A stretch of 38,432 nucleotides of DNA from Methanosarcinaceae archaeon (GTDB taxonomy: Archaea; Halobacteriota; Methanosarcinia; Methanosarcinales; Methanosarcinaceae). Within the stretch, counting starts at the first letter, position 1. The number at the start of each line of letters is the position of its first letter. The notes below the pieces were generated by a model. The model had not been told where the DNA came from and ran no database searches. It saw only the letters and a list, made by a program, of their open reading frames with translations. This document shows, piece by piece, positions 14,984-23,185 of the stretch. The stretch spans positions 1-38,432 of the forward strand of contig PXAV01000128.1 in assembly GCA_003565715.1 (NCBI GenBank). The letters run 5' to 3'. Both the position numbers and the translations under genes were made by a program.

Positions 14984-16921
14984 ATGGATGAGGAAAAGGG
15001 TAATGAAAATATGTGTCATAACAAAGACCTTGTAACTGAAAAAAACACAAATGAGGAATTAGAGGATTGTATGGCAGTACCAGTTGCAGATGATGCAGGT
15101 GGTCATAAGGATAATTTGTTTATTGAAGATAATAAATGTCAACAAGCAAGTGAAGCTTTTATGCAGGTGAACGCTGATATCTCTGACAAGGAAATAAGTA
15201 AAAAAAACAATGATGACTTTTCCAATGATATAGAGGGAATGAAAGATACCGGAAGCTATGGGGCTTGTGAAAACAATAAAAATTCACATAATGTGGAAAC
15301 TATTATATCAGCACCAGACCTTCACATATATGGCAAAAAGTACAAAGAACTTGAATCAAGGGTTCTCGCATTTGAAGACATTTTAGGTGAGCTTCGTTTA
15401 AGAGTGAAAGAGAATTTTGAAGCAAATGAAAACGTTTTATCAGCAGTTGATAATGATCTTCAAGCAAAAGCCCATGAAACAGAATTCAGACAGCTCAGAA
15501 GGGATTTCGATCAGTTTTCCAAGAGACTAAAACGTGTTGTAAAGGCCGAAGACTCATTTAATGCAGAATCTCTTGATGCTGCAAAAGTCCCGTCAGATGT
15601 ACTTGAGATAACTTATGCAAAAACACTTAATGATATATATGGTGCCATGCTCAGAATATACGGTGACAGGGAATCTGCTGAAATGGTTGAAGATGTAAGG
15701 GATAATGTACGTCAATTTAGTGCAGGTGTGGATTTTTTCAGGTTCGATGAAGGTTCTTTTATTGTAAAAGGATTATCAGCTGCCATAAAGTCTAAGATAG
15801 TCTCTGTTAAGCAGATACATGGTACTTACATTGAATTGTTCAAAATGCTTTCACAGCTTGTTCCAAACTATGATTCCCAGGATTTTCGTTCATTTGTTGA
15901 AACGGGCAGCCAGGAGTACACAATTGAAAAAGTTGTAGCACATGAACGATTCATTGAGAGCATAATGAATGACATAAAGGTTTTCAGAGATGAACTGTCA
16001 AACATCGCAGAAAATGTCTCTTTTATGGCTGAGCTGCAAAATAATCAGCTGGAGGACATAGCTTCCAATTCCCAGGAGCTTAAGGATATAAAGGAGCAGA
16101 TGAAAAGCATAGCAAAAGCAATAAACCTTCACACAAAAGCCATAAGCAAACTTAACAGGACAATTACACAGATGCAGGATCTGCCAACTGAGCAGAACTG
16201 TGTATCAGAAAAAATATCAATACCTGAAATATCAAATATTGAGGAGATATTGGTATCAAGGGCCAGTAAGGAAGAACTAATGGCAATGTCTGATGAGATG
16301 GTTTTCTTTAAAGCCAATATAGAATCAATGATATCTTCTATGCAACAGGAGTTCCAGGAAAATATAAACATCATTAAAGGTTTATCTGACGACGGGAGCA
16401 CCGAAAAGACAAACACTGCAAACAAGCGCTCAAATGATGTATCTGGCTCTGAAATTGACCATTATGTATCAGCATTGGATATCGACCCAAATATAGACTC
16501 AAATATACACTCAAATATAGATGTTGCATCTGTTAAGGACAACAAGCATCCGGACATACATCAAAACACACTTCCTCATGGAGTATCAGAGTATGAGGGC
16601 AATTCGGGAGTATACTCCCCTACTGAAAACCTTTGTGGTAAAGATGTCTCGTATGAACTTGATGACCTTCATCTTGTCGAAGAATCAAGTTTTTCCCGTT
16701 ATGGAACCCTTCCAATTGAGGATGTGATTACTGATCAGCTATCACTTCTTGGTTCTGCTACATTAAAGCAACTGGAAAAGCAGATAAATTCAAGTGGTTT
16801 TTCTATAGATTATGAAAAACTGTGCCTTGTAATGTCTTATTTGGAACAGGAGCAAATGGTCACCTCTAAAAAGAAGGGAAGATATACATTTTATTCTGTA
16901 ACAGATAATTTGAAAGCATGA
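14984..16921 (+). CDS. Long coiled-coil protein with C-terminal winged helix
   Basis: Protein of 645 aa. Residues ~1-110 are charged low complexity. Residues ~115-180 and ~310-405 contain heptad-like helices suggesting coiled coil (KYKELESRVLAFEDILGELR; SNSQELKDIKEQMKSIAKAI). Residues ~190-300 are a compact helical region. A second disordered stretch includes a three-fold 12-base repeat (DPNIDSNIHSNID). The last ~70 residues look like a winged helix (VITDQLSLLGSATLKQLEKQI ... LEQEQMVTSKKKGRYTFYSV). The layout is that of a scaffold, broadly like archaellum ArlC/D/E proteins, but no ArlD/E signature is seen. It starts 14 bases after the Roadblock gene and may tether other operon products. Family not recognised. 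Confidence 0.75.
   Translation: MDEEKGNENMCHNKDLVTEKNTNEELEDCMAVPVADDAGGHKDNLFIEDNKCQQASEAFMQVNADISDKEISKKNNDDFSNDIEGMKDTGSYGACENNKNSHNVETIISAPDLHIYGKKYKELESRVLAFEDILGELRLRVKENFEANENVLSAVDNDLQAKAHETEFRQLRRDFDQFSKRLKRVVKAEDSFNAESLDAAKVPSDVLEITYAKTLNDIYGAMLRIYGDRESAEMVEDVRDNVRQFSAGVDFFRFDEGSFIVKGLSAAIKSKIVSVKQIHGTYIELFKMLSQLVPNYDSQDFRSFVETGSQEYTIEKVVAHERFIESIMNDIKVFRDELSNIAENVSFMAELQNNQLEDIASNSQELKDIKEQMKSIAKAINLHTKAISKLNRTITQMQDLPTEQNCVSEKISIPEISNIEEILVSRASKEELMAMSDEMVFFKANIESMISSMQQEFQENINIIKGLSDDGSTEKTNTANKRSNDVSGSEIDHYVSALDIDPNIDSNIHSNIDVASVKDNKHPDIHQNTLPHGVSEYEGNSGVYSPTENLCGKDVSYELDDLHLVEESSFSRYGTLPIEDVITDQLSLLGSATLKQLEKQINSSGFSIDYEKLCLVMSYLEQEQMVTSKKKGRYTFYSVTDNLKA
16484..16519 (+). repeat. 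12-bp repeat, three copies, in coiled-coil gene
   Basis: Three near-identical 12-base units of the form GACTCAAATATA encode DPNI, DSNI and HSNI. The unit preserves frame. It lies in a predicted disordered linker before the C-terminal winged helix. Confidence 0.8.
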
Positions 16922-16939
16922 AGTCCAAGATGGTAATAA

Positions 16940-17707
16940 ATGTCATTTGAAGGTATAAATGTACTACATAGGGCCGGAAACATCTTTTACGGTATAATGG
17001 AAAGCTCCTCATCGGTGGATAAGCTTAAGATAGATATAAACCACCACAATAGCGTGGGGTTTAATTATTTCCACAATAAGTTTGGTATGCCCTATAATTT
17101 TCTTCTAAAAAGCTCAATTGATTCAGGTCATCCTCTGTTTGTTGCTATAAAGGATTCATGTCAACTACTGGGTTTTGCCCGATTTGAGAAGATATCAGAT
17201 GAGGTAGAAAGGACCCATAAAGGGAAAAGAACCACTGTACATAATTCGTATCATGTTTTAAGGAGTATAGAGGTTCATCCTGCTCAAAGAAGTGTAGGCA
17301 TAGGACGTCTGTTGTGTTCGATAGCAGTGAAGCATTTAAAAAGCAATGTTGTAACATTACCTGATAATCCCCAAGCAATGAAATTCTTTAAAGATAGATT
17401 AAAGTTTAACATGATAAATGCCAATAATAATAGTCTTTCTTCAAGATACAGTGATTATTTGATACTCCCATATCCAAGAGCCAAAGACCTGCTAAAGATA
17501 ATAGCAGGTGATTATCCAAGGCTCGTCATGCCTGAGCTCATAGACAGATATGAGGCACTAGTGTTCAGCTATAATATGGGTAAATCAGTATCAAAAAAGG
17601 ATATAGACGATTTTAGGTCGCTTTTTGAAGCGTCAAAGGAACTTATTAACAATAAACTAATAGATGATATTGAATCATTCATAGATAATGTAGACAGTAT
17701 ACACTAA
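16940..17707 (+). CDS. GNAT-family acetyltransferase-like protein
   Basis: Protein of 255 aa. Residues ~30-165 follow the GNAT layout: LFVAIKDSCQLLGFARFEKI (beta strands), then motif A as VLRSIEVHPAQRSVGIGRLLCSIAV with the acetyl-CoA loop RSVGIG (~117-122), then PQAMKFFKDRLKF (the typical late helix). The first Arg of the usual Q/R-x-x-G-x-G/A is present. Residues ~170-255 are helical and unrecognised. The layout resembles the GNAT at 10147 (both place the loop after a short IEV strand), so the two are probably paralogues bracketing the signalling genes, but this one has no zinc ribbon. It starts 18 bases after the coiled-coil gene. The acceptor substrate is unknown. Confidence 0.78.
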   Translation: MSFEGINVLHRAGNIFYGIMESSSSVDKLKIDINHHNSVGFNYFHNKFGMPYNFLLKSSIDSGHPLFVAIKDSCQLLGFARFEKISDEVERTHKGKRTTVHNSYHVLRSIEVHPAQRSVGIGRLLCSIAVKHLKSNVVTLPDNPQAMKFFKDRLKFNMINANNNSLSSRYSDYLILPYPRAKDLLKIIAGDYPRLVMPELIDRYEALVFSYNMGKSVSKKDIDDFRSLFEASKELINNKLIDDIESFIDNVDSIH

Positions 17708-17719
17708 TCGGGTGATACC

Positions 17720-18301
17720 TTGGCAAATTTAGATGTGCAGCGTTTGCGTAAGAATCTAATGAATTATTATGGGAAATTCAATTCAGTACCGGCAAATACA
17801 TACAAACTCTCAGACCATATGGATGCTGCTGGATGTGTTGAAATAATTGATGATATTACAAGTCATTTGATAAGGCCTGTGGAAAGAAATATACGTCTGG
17901 AGCTATCTCAAATATTTAAGGAATGTGAGAATCCGGAAATTCCTTATTTTGAAGTTGTGATGGATATAATGCAATTTATGAATGAATTTGTGGGAGATTC
18001 GCACACAGTAGAATTGATTTTTGCCAGGGTCAACAATGATGTTGCAAGAAAGAAGCTGGAAATGGATGATAAGGTATATTATACGGACAATAAGTGGACA
18101 TCTGAGGTTGCAGAGGCTGCCATGCAGAAATTGAGGGATTCAGGGACGGAAAGAGATTATCAGTTTATGGTCGAACAACTTACAGATGTCCTGTCCCATT
18201 TTACCAGCGACGAGGGGATAAAGACTGTGCACATGAGATTGCACAACATAATAAAAAAACATTGTCACCGTGAGTTTGATGACATAGACCTTAAACTATG
18301 A
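17720..18301 (+). CDS. Conserved-looking helical protein, unknown
   Basis: Protein of 193 aa from a TTG start, 12 bases after the GNAT stop, with GGGTGAT just upstream. It is predicted almost entirely alpha-helical with no signal peptide or membrane segment, and has acidic and basic helices (HLIRPVERNIRLELSQIFKECE; YQFMVEQLTDVLSHFTS). I do not recognise a family. It is the last gene of the eight-gene unit; 127 bases of AT-rich DNA with T-runs follow before the next gene. Its position suggests a structural or adaptor part of the same machinery (inference). Confidence 0.7.
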   Translation: MANLDVQRLRKNLMNYYGKFNSVPANTYKLSDHMDAAGCVEIIDDITSHLIRPVERNIRLELSQIFKECENPEIPYFEVVMDIMQFMNEFVGDSHTVELIFARVNNDVARKKLEMDDKVYYTDNKWTSEVAEAAMQKLRDSGTERDYQFMVEQLTDVLSHFTSDEGIKTVHMRLHNIIKKHCHREFDDIDLKL

Positions 18302-18428
18302 TCATATTTGTCACGTATTGTTTTATACAGGTATTATCATCTTTACCTATACAGTTCTCTCTTGCTGTTAAAAGTTTCCCGAAAAGGTTAATACCTATAG
18401 TAACCGAATGTATGTGAGGTGTTTTCGT

Positions 18429-18554
18429 ATGTCAAAGTTCCATAAAAGAGACTATGAACGTAAGGGTGAAAAGAAGTATGAAGACCTAGATGAAAAACTG
18501 ATACAGGAAAACCTCAATGACCTAAGGTCCCCGGAAGGTGAGACCAAAGAGTGA
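18429..18554 (+). CDS. 41-aa highly charged protein coupled to ubiquitin-like gene
   Basis: This small gene is below the ORF track cut-off. ATG at 18429 is preceded by TGAGGTG about 7 bases upstream. The product begins MSKFHKRDYERKGEKKYEDL and is rich in Lys and Glu with no hydrophobic segment. Its stop overlaps the GTG start of the next gene (GTGA), so translation is coupled. I do not recognise it. It could assist or be modified by the ubiquitin-like protein; that is context inference only. Confidence 0.65.
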   Translation: MSKFHKRDYERKGEKKYEDLDEKLIQENLNDLRSPEGETKE

Positions 18555-18769
18555 ACGAAAAAATAAATATAAATGTTGAAATGATCAATTCGGACCTTCA
18601 TGATAGAAATATTAAGGTTCCGAATGGAACCACTTATGAAAGTTTGCTGGACATTCTTGGTATAAACCAGGAAAATGTCCTTATTTTTAAAGAAAAACGC
18701 GCTGTTCCAATTGATGGAACTGTTGTGTCCGGTGATATTGCCATTATGTGGATAGCATCCAAAGGCTGA
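18551..18769 (+). CDS. MoaD/ThiS-like (ubiquitin-fold) small protein
   Basis: Protein of 72 aa with a beta-grasp pattern: INVEMINSDLHDRNIKVPNGTTYESLLDILGINQENVLIFKEKRAVPIDGTVVSGDIAIMWI. Families with this pattern act as sulfur carriers (MoaD, ThiS) or protein modifiers (archaeal SAMPs) and are normally activated at a C-terminal Gly-Gly. Here the tail is IASKG, with only one terminal Gly, so adenylation and conjugation need checking. The GTG start overlaps the upstream 41-aa gene. No E1-like gene is adjacent. Confidence 0.8.
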   Translation: MNEKININVEMINSDLHDRNIKVPNGTTYESLLDILGINQENVLIFKEKRAVPIDGTVVSGDIAIMWIASKG

Positions 18770-18784
18770 CCGGACACAAAAAAA

Positions 18785-19165
18785 TCACATTCTTTTTGTT
18801 ATATCTTTAAGCTTTGTAATGGCATCCATTGTGGTCTTTGTATCTTCAATTATCTTTTGCTCATAATGCTTGATGATATCTTCAACAGGAGCAGAGAGCC
18901 TGTAGATCTTGGTAGGTCTGCCCTTTCCAATTGCCTTTTTGTTATGGATATCTATCCAGTTCCGTTCGCGCATGTGTCTCATGGCAACGCTTACTTCCGG
19001 CTGTCTTAGTCCGGTGCTCATTTCTATTTCCTGGGATGATGCTTCCTGAACATTAGATAGGTAGGTTAGGGTGGTCGCAACATTCCTTGTCATCCCAAGG
19101 CTTTTCAACGCTTCTATGAACTTATAGTCCGTATCGTCAAGTACTCTTACTTCAAATTCTTTCAT
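18785..19165 (-). CDS. Winged-helix transcriptional regulator (TrmB/ArsR/MarR-like)
   Basis: Protein of 126 aa. Residues ~20-95 form a winged helix: MTRNVATTLTYLSNVQEASSQEIEMSTGLRQPEVSVAMRHMRERNWIDI, with the recognition helix near RQPEVSVAMRHM and the wing at KGRPTKIYRLS. A C-terminal helix (~100-126) probably dimerises. The ATG has the SD AAGGGG, and both lie in a perfect inverted repeat (19164-19181). It converges with the ubiquitin-like gene and is followed upstream by the DUF2117 gene on the same strand ~100 bases away, with its own TATA-like promoter. Target genes unknown; autoregulation is plausible. Confidence 0.87.
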   Translation of the reverse strand: MKEFEVRVLDDTDYKFIEALKSLGMTRNVATTLTYLSNVQEASSQEIEMSTGLRQPEVSVAMRHMRERNWIDIHNKKAIGKGRPTKIYRLSAPVEDIIKHYEQKIIEDTKTTMDAITKLKDITKRM

Positions 19166-19181
19166 AATAACCCCTTATTAT
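19164..19181 (-). promoter_or_regulatory. Inverted repeat over RBS and start of the HTH regulator
   Basis: ATAATAA-CCCC-TTATTAT (plus strand) is a perfect 7-bp inverted repeat with a 4-base centre. On the transcript it contains the SD (AAGGGG) and reaches the ATG. It could be a DNA operator for autoregulation or an RNA hairpin hiding the ribosome binding site. A second small palindrome, GCTCTTTTGAGC, lies at 19190-19201. Confidence 0.45.
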
Positions 19182-19267
19182 TAACTTTTGCTCTTTTGAG
19201 CTCTACTTCATACTATGTCATTATTATATTTAAAGTTATATATGCGTATAATTAAAAGACGATATAA

Positions 19268-20434
19268 TTAATAATCTGTGCTAAATATGATATATTTTTT
19301 TGATATTGTGAATATTTTGTTCCTGAGGATGTCCATAGAATCAAAGTGATCAGAACAGTTCCCATTGAATACATTTTCGCGTATCTCTTTCCCAACAACA
19401 TCATCACTGCCTGGCATTAGTCTTAGAACAGTTGAACCCGGGTATATGTGCTTGATATAGGAAAAACCGTCCCTGTCCCCATCGGTTATGCCAATGACCG
19501 GTATTCTCAGCCTGTAGAGTATATCTGCTGCAATATCGGTGGTATCATCCCCTATTGTCACAGCAACATTAGCATCCTTTACAAGCTCAAAAGACCTTTC
19601 AGCCTCATGGTCGATAATTACGGCTCTAATCTTTCCTGTATTGTTAATGGAAATTGATTTCATCTCCTTTCCATCACCGCGCATGTATCTGAATGAATGC
19701 TCACTTTTTCGGATAGAGAAATTATTACCCCTAAGTGGACCACTTTTTATCCAGCATGCGTTTAGATCTACTGGGACCATACTGGAATATCCATGTAATT
19801 TCTCAAGACCATGCTCCTTGACCTTTGCACCGGTAATGTCCTTTATAAAACCGTCCTGGCTTATTATCCTGACATTTTTAGATTCTGCAACTCCTACTAT
19901 TATCCCGTTGACCATTATCTTCTCACCTGGATAAACTCCCTGGACATTGCGTATGATCCTATGTCCGTGGTCCTGCACGCTCATCGGTTCTATAAGTTCT
20001 GGTAAATCTGTAATACCAAGACCAAGCATATCTGCCAGATCCCGGGCAAATTCGATTGATGCTACATTCCATGGCACAACAAGACCGTCGAACATCCCAG
20101 GTCTTTCTATCTGTATGAGGGGCTTTATATTACGGTCTGCAAGTCTGGAAACAACGATATTTGAAAAAAGGATACCATTTTCTGTGGTCTTCCCATGATT
20201 AAGGAGAATGACCAAATCTTTTTTTTTGAAAAAATGTTCTATGCACCTGCTTGGCTTTAAATCTCTCTCAATGTCTATTACAGCTTCCAGATGCGCGTCA
20301 AGAACTGCGGTTTTCCCAATTGTTCCTGCCATTGCTGCAGAGACGTTCCCATAACCACCAAGCTTATTAATTATATCAATGGCCATACCGGAATCTACGA
20401 TTTCCGGTCCGTGGATAACTAAACCAATTTCCAT
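19268..20434 (-). CDS. DUF2117 family protein
   Basis: Protein of 388 aa from the ATG at 20434 (MEIGLVIHGPEIVDSG); the listed ORF uses a TTG nine codons upstream. The opening GLVIHGPEIVDSGMA and the segment VVSRLADRNIKPLIQIERPGMFDGLV match my memory of the DUF2117 family, found in methanogens. The C-terminal part (~265-350: VTIGDDTTDIAADILYRLRIPVIGITDGDRDG) looks Toprim-like, with acidic residues in DGDRDG. No signal or membrane segment. The biochemical role is not known. It is divergent from the sugar dehydrogenase gene, with an AT-rich promoter between. Confidence 0.8.
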   Translation of the reverse strand: MEIGLVIHGPEIVDSGMAIDIINKLGGYGNVSAAMAGTIGKTAVLDAHLEAVIDIERDLKPSRCIEHFFKKKDLVILLNHGKTTENGILFSNIVVSRLADRNIKPLIQIERPGMFDGLVVPWNVASIEFARDLADMLGLGITDLPELIEPMSVQDHGHRIIRNVQGVYPGEKIMVNGIIVGVAESKNVRIISQDGFIKDITGAKVKEHGLEKLHGYSSMVPVDLNACWIKSGPLRGNNFSIRKSEHSFRYMRGDGKEMKSISINNTGKIRAVIIDHEAERSFELVKDANVAVTIGDDTTDIAADILYRLRIPVIGITDGDRDGFSYIKHIYPGSTVLRLMPGSDDVVGKEIRENVFNGNCSDHFDSMDILRNKIFTISKKYIIFSTDY

Positions 20435-20533
20435 ATGATATACATTTAAGGTCTTTTGCAATTATAATTATTCGTCTGGTTTCATGGGTTGCCTTTTCAA
20501 ATAAACTGACTGTCTGTGGCAGGTGACTTATAT

Positions 20534-21718
20534 ATGTTCAGGGTACTCTTTACTTGGGGAAACATGGAAATATCAAGACTTTTCAAGAGGAAACACTTAT
20601 TATCACTCGTTGTATTCGTTCTGATAATATCTATCATTGGTACTGTCCTGTTTGCATACGGTTTCTTTGTCTTTCAGAGGACTTCTGATCTGCCGCAGTC
20701 AAACGGACCCTATGATCATATTGACAATGTTCCTGCAGTTATTATTGCACAGGACCTGCAGATACCATGGTCCCTTGATATTCTTCCGGATGGCAGTTTA
20801 ATACTGACAGAGCGGCCCGGCAGGGTGCGGCTCATAGACCGTGATGAAGGACTGCTGAATGAGCCACTGGCAATTATCACAGAGGTCTCCCACACAGGAG
20901 AGGGTGGTCTGCTTGGTGTTGCTGTGCACCCGGATTTTGAAGACAATCACCTCATCTATCTATATTATACATACAGGGATGGTGAGAGGCTTTACAACAG
21001 GGTTGTCAGCTATACTATGGAGAACAGAGAGCTTGTCCAGACCAGCATCATCATCGACCACATACCAGGGGCTGGTATTCACAATGGGGGAAGGATAGGT
21101 TTTGGACCAGATGGTATGCTGTATATCTGTACAGGGGATGCAAGTGAACCAGACCTTTCCCAGGATATAACATCCCTTGCAGGAAAGATACTGCGAATCA
21201 CTGATACTGGTTCGGTACCCGAGGATAATCCTATACAGGGTTCTTTTGTATATTCTCTGGGTCATCGCAACCCCCAGGGTCTTGCATGGGATGAACAGGA
21301 CAGATTATGGGCAACAGAACATGGTCCTATTGCAAGGGATGAGCTCAATATTATTTATCCCGGGAAGAACTATGGGTGGCCTGTAATAGTCGGTGCTGAT
21401 ACTGCAGAGGGTATGGAATCGCCTTTTCTTCACAGCTCTTTGCAGACATGGGCCCCCTCTGGGGCGGCTTATATGGATGGTTCTGTTTTCTTTGCTGGTC
21501 TTCGTGGACAGAGCCTTTATGAGGCTGTGCTTATCCAGGAGGATAGAACGTTATCTGTTGAACTCAAGCAACATTTCAAGGGAGATCTTGGACGTCTCAG
21601 GGATGTTGTGGCAGGAAAGGATGGAAATATCTATGTCCTAACCAGTAATCGTGATGGAAGAGGTGTTGCCATTGATGGTGATGACAGGGTAATAAGGATC
21701 AATACCAGTATGCTCTAG
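20534..21718 (+). CDS. PQQ-type sugar dehydrogenase (GSDH family), membrane-anchored
   Basis: Protein of 394 aa from ATG 20534 (AGGTGA 7 bases upstream); ATG 20564 is an alternative. An uncleaved signal/anchor helix lies at ~20-42 (LLSLVVFVLIISIIGTVLFAYGFF). The rest is a six-bladed beta-propeller of the glucose/sorbosone dehydrogenase family: IPWSLDILPDGSLILTERPGRVRLI, HTGEGGLLGVAVHPDF, GAGIHNGGRIGFGPDGMLYICTGDA, GHRNPQGLAWD, and WATEHGP. Bacterial relatives oxidise aldoses using PQQ and Ca. Methanogens are not known to make PQQ, so the actual activity is uncertain; lactonase-like or scaffold functions are possible. It would act outside the cell. Confidence 0.88.
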   Translation: MFRVLFTWGNMEISRLFKRKHLLSLVVFVLIISIIGTVLFAYGFFVFQRTSDLPQSNGPYDHIDNVPAVIIAQDLQIPWSLDILPDGSLILTERPGRVRLIDRDEGLLNEPLAIITEVSHTGEGGLLGVAVHPDFEDNHLIYLYYTYRDGERLYNRVVSYTMENRELVQTSIIIDHIPGAGIHNGGRIGFGPDGMLYICTGDASEPDLSQDITSLAGKILRITDTGSVPEDNPIQGSFVYSLGHRNPQGLAWDEQDRLWATEHGPIARDELNIIYPGKNYGWPVIVGADTAEGMESPFLHSSLQTWAPSGAAYMDGSVFFAGLRGQSLYEAVLIQEDRTLSVELKQHFKGDLGRLRDVVAGKDGNIYVLTSNRDGRGVAIDGDDRVIRINTSML

Positions 21719-22053
21719 TTTTTGCAACATAGTAACTGTCTGACAGGTGAGTCTAACCCATTATTTTTCAACATATACAAACCTTCTCTTTGGAAGTGTC
21801 CGGCGATAAAAGATTATGAAAATATGATAAATCTTAATGAATTGGTAACATTTCCTGTACTCTGAACTGGGTACTTTTTTCCCGTCTTTTAAAATACATC
21901 CTTCTATCCAGGCGTCAGGTATTTGAAGCCTCCTCTTTTTTGGAAAAAGATGGTTCATATGCTGCTTCTTAATACTAAATCGACCTTCATCTTAGGGTAT
22001 ATTAAAATCCATATGGCAATAAGCTTATCAAGCTTAAGGTGAAAAATGAATAT
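21719..22053. other. Gap without recognised gene
   Basis: This 335-base spacer separates the sugar dehydrogenase and DUF169 genes. The one minus-strand ORF here (65 aa) has no recognisable features and no SD. The last 60 bases contain AT-rich promoter-like sequence and AAGCTT direct repeats before the DUF169 start. Confidence 0.5.
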
Positions 22054-22740
22054 ATGGACATTGAATCGATAAATAAGATGGGTAAAGAGCTAAAGGCCAT
22101 CCTTGATCTGGACACGTCCCCGGTGGCAGTTACTTTCATATCTAAGGATAAGGAAATACCCCGCTCAATACCCCGCCTGGGAGAAGAGTTGCGTCATTGT
22201 GCCATGATGGACCGTGTAAGGAAAGGAGGTGGACCTTTCTATGCACCTTTGGAAGACCAGGGATGCGATATAGGAGCAGCTTCCCTTGGAATGGGCGAAG
22301 CGTGTAATGATCTTGTATCAGGTGCAATATACTATTCACTTGGATGTTTTGGGACCATTGAAGCTTCGAAAGAAACATTTGACCAGACGCCACAGATGCC
22401 AGCTAATTCTGTAAAGGCAATTGTCTATTCTGCCCTTGAGGTCACTCCTCTTACGCCGGATGTTGTGACGATAGTTGCAGATCCTGACAGGATCATGAAG
22501 TTATCCCAGTCATTACTCTATGCTGCAGGTGGAAGAATACATTCCAGCTTTGCTTCACTTCAAAGCATGTGCGTTGAGAGCGTAGCCCAACCCTTTTTGC
22601 AGGAGAGGGTCAATTTAAGCCTGGGATGTACCGGAAGTCGCGTATTTGGAGGTCTCAGCAAAGATGAGATGTCCATGGGCATTCCTTTCGGGCAGATTGA
22701 AGAGTTACTGGTATCTTTAAAACTGCTGAATACCAAATAA
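22054..22740 (+). CDS. DUF169 family protein
   Basis: Protein of 228 aa from ATG 22054 (AAGGTGA upstream); the listed GTG at 22039 lies in that SD. The sequence LDLDTSPVAVTFISKDKEIP, then HCAMMDRVRKGGGPFYAPLEDQGCDIGAASLGMG matches the DUF169 family, common in methanogens and anaerobes. It has conserved Cys residues (HCAMM, QGCDIGA, LGCFG, LGCTGSR) that could hold a metal or cofactor. No membrane segment. The function is not established. It stands alone, with no close neighbour on the same strand. Confidence 0.87.
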   Translation: MDIESINKMGKELKAILDLDTSPVAVTFISKDKEIPRSIPRLGEELRHCAMMDRVRKGGGPFYAPLEDQGCDIGAASLGMGEACNDLVSGAIYYSLGCFGTIEASKETFDQTPQMPANSVKAIVYSALEVTPLTPDVVTIVADPDRIMKLSQSLLYAAGGRIHSSFASLQSMCVESVAQPFLQERVNLSLGCTGSRVFGGLSKDEMSMGIPFGQIEELLVSLKLLNTK

Positions 22741-23066
22741 GCAAAAGCAATAAACAATTCAATGCGAAAAAGCAAACAGACCAAAAGGCACTATCATTGA
22801 TTATTTGTTTGGTGTGATGTTTATTTACGTCAATACATTCAGAAAAGTTGACTACTCTTTTAACTTAAGAGGGGAGTGAGTATTCACGCAAAGACTCCAT
22901 ATTAGGAATATAAATTTTCTCTGCAGGTGGTCAATAATTGGTGTGTAGAACTTCGCTATCTTTAGCATCGGATATATAACCGTTAATTACAAATATATAC
23001 ATCAAGGACATATTACATGGTAAGTTTACTTATATCAAGTGAACTAGCTTATCATTAGATAAAACA

Positions 23067-23162
23067 CCGTAGGAACTACGGGAAGAGCCTGTCTGACATG
23101 TCCTCAAAAGAGGGAGGAATGAAGCAGGAAGCGTCTCGTTCTGTTACCGGGATGTAGTTCAC
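23067..23162 (+). ncRNA. Orphan IS605-type right-end / TnpB guide-RNA scaffold
   Basis: The sequence has a hairpin CCGTAG-GAA-CTACGG, a CCTC-AAAA-GAGG hairpin, ATGAAGCAGGAAGCG, a third stem CGTCTCG / CGGGATG (with G-U pairs), and ends in GTAGTTCAC. These elements in this order are typical of the right-end RNA (omega RNA) of IS200/IS605 elements. No tnpA or tnpB remains upstream. Whatever is transcribed past TTCAC would serve as guide and here contains the ribosome binding site of the 64-aa gene. Transcription is unproven; a TATA-like run at ~22985-23000 could drive it. Confidence 0.55.
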
Positions 23163-23185
23163 GTATCAACAAGGAGATTTTAATA

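Noticed and set aside
21761-21958. 65-aa minus-strand ORF after the sugar dehydrogenase
   Set aside because: No SD or family feature; treated as chance.
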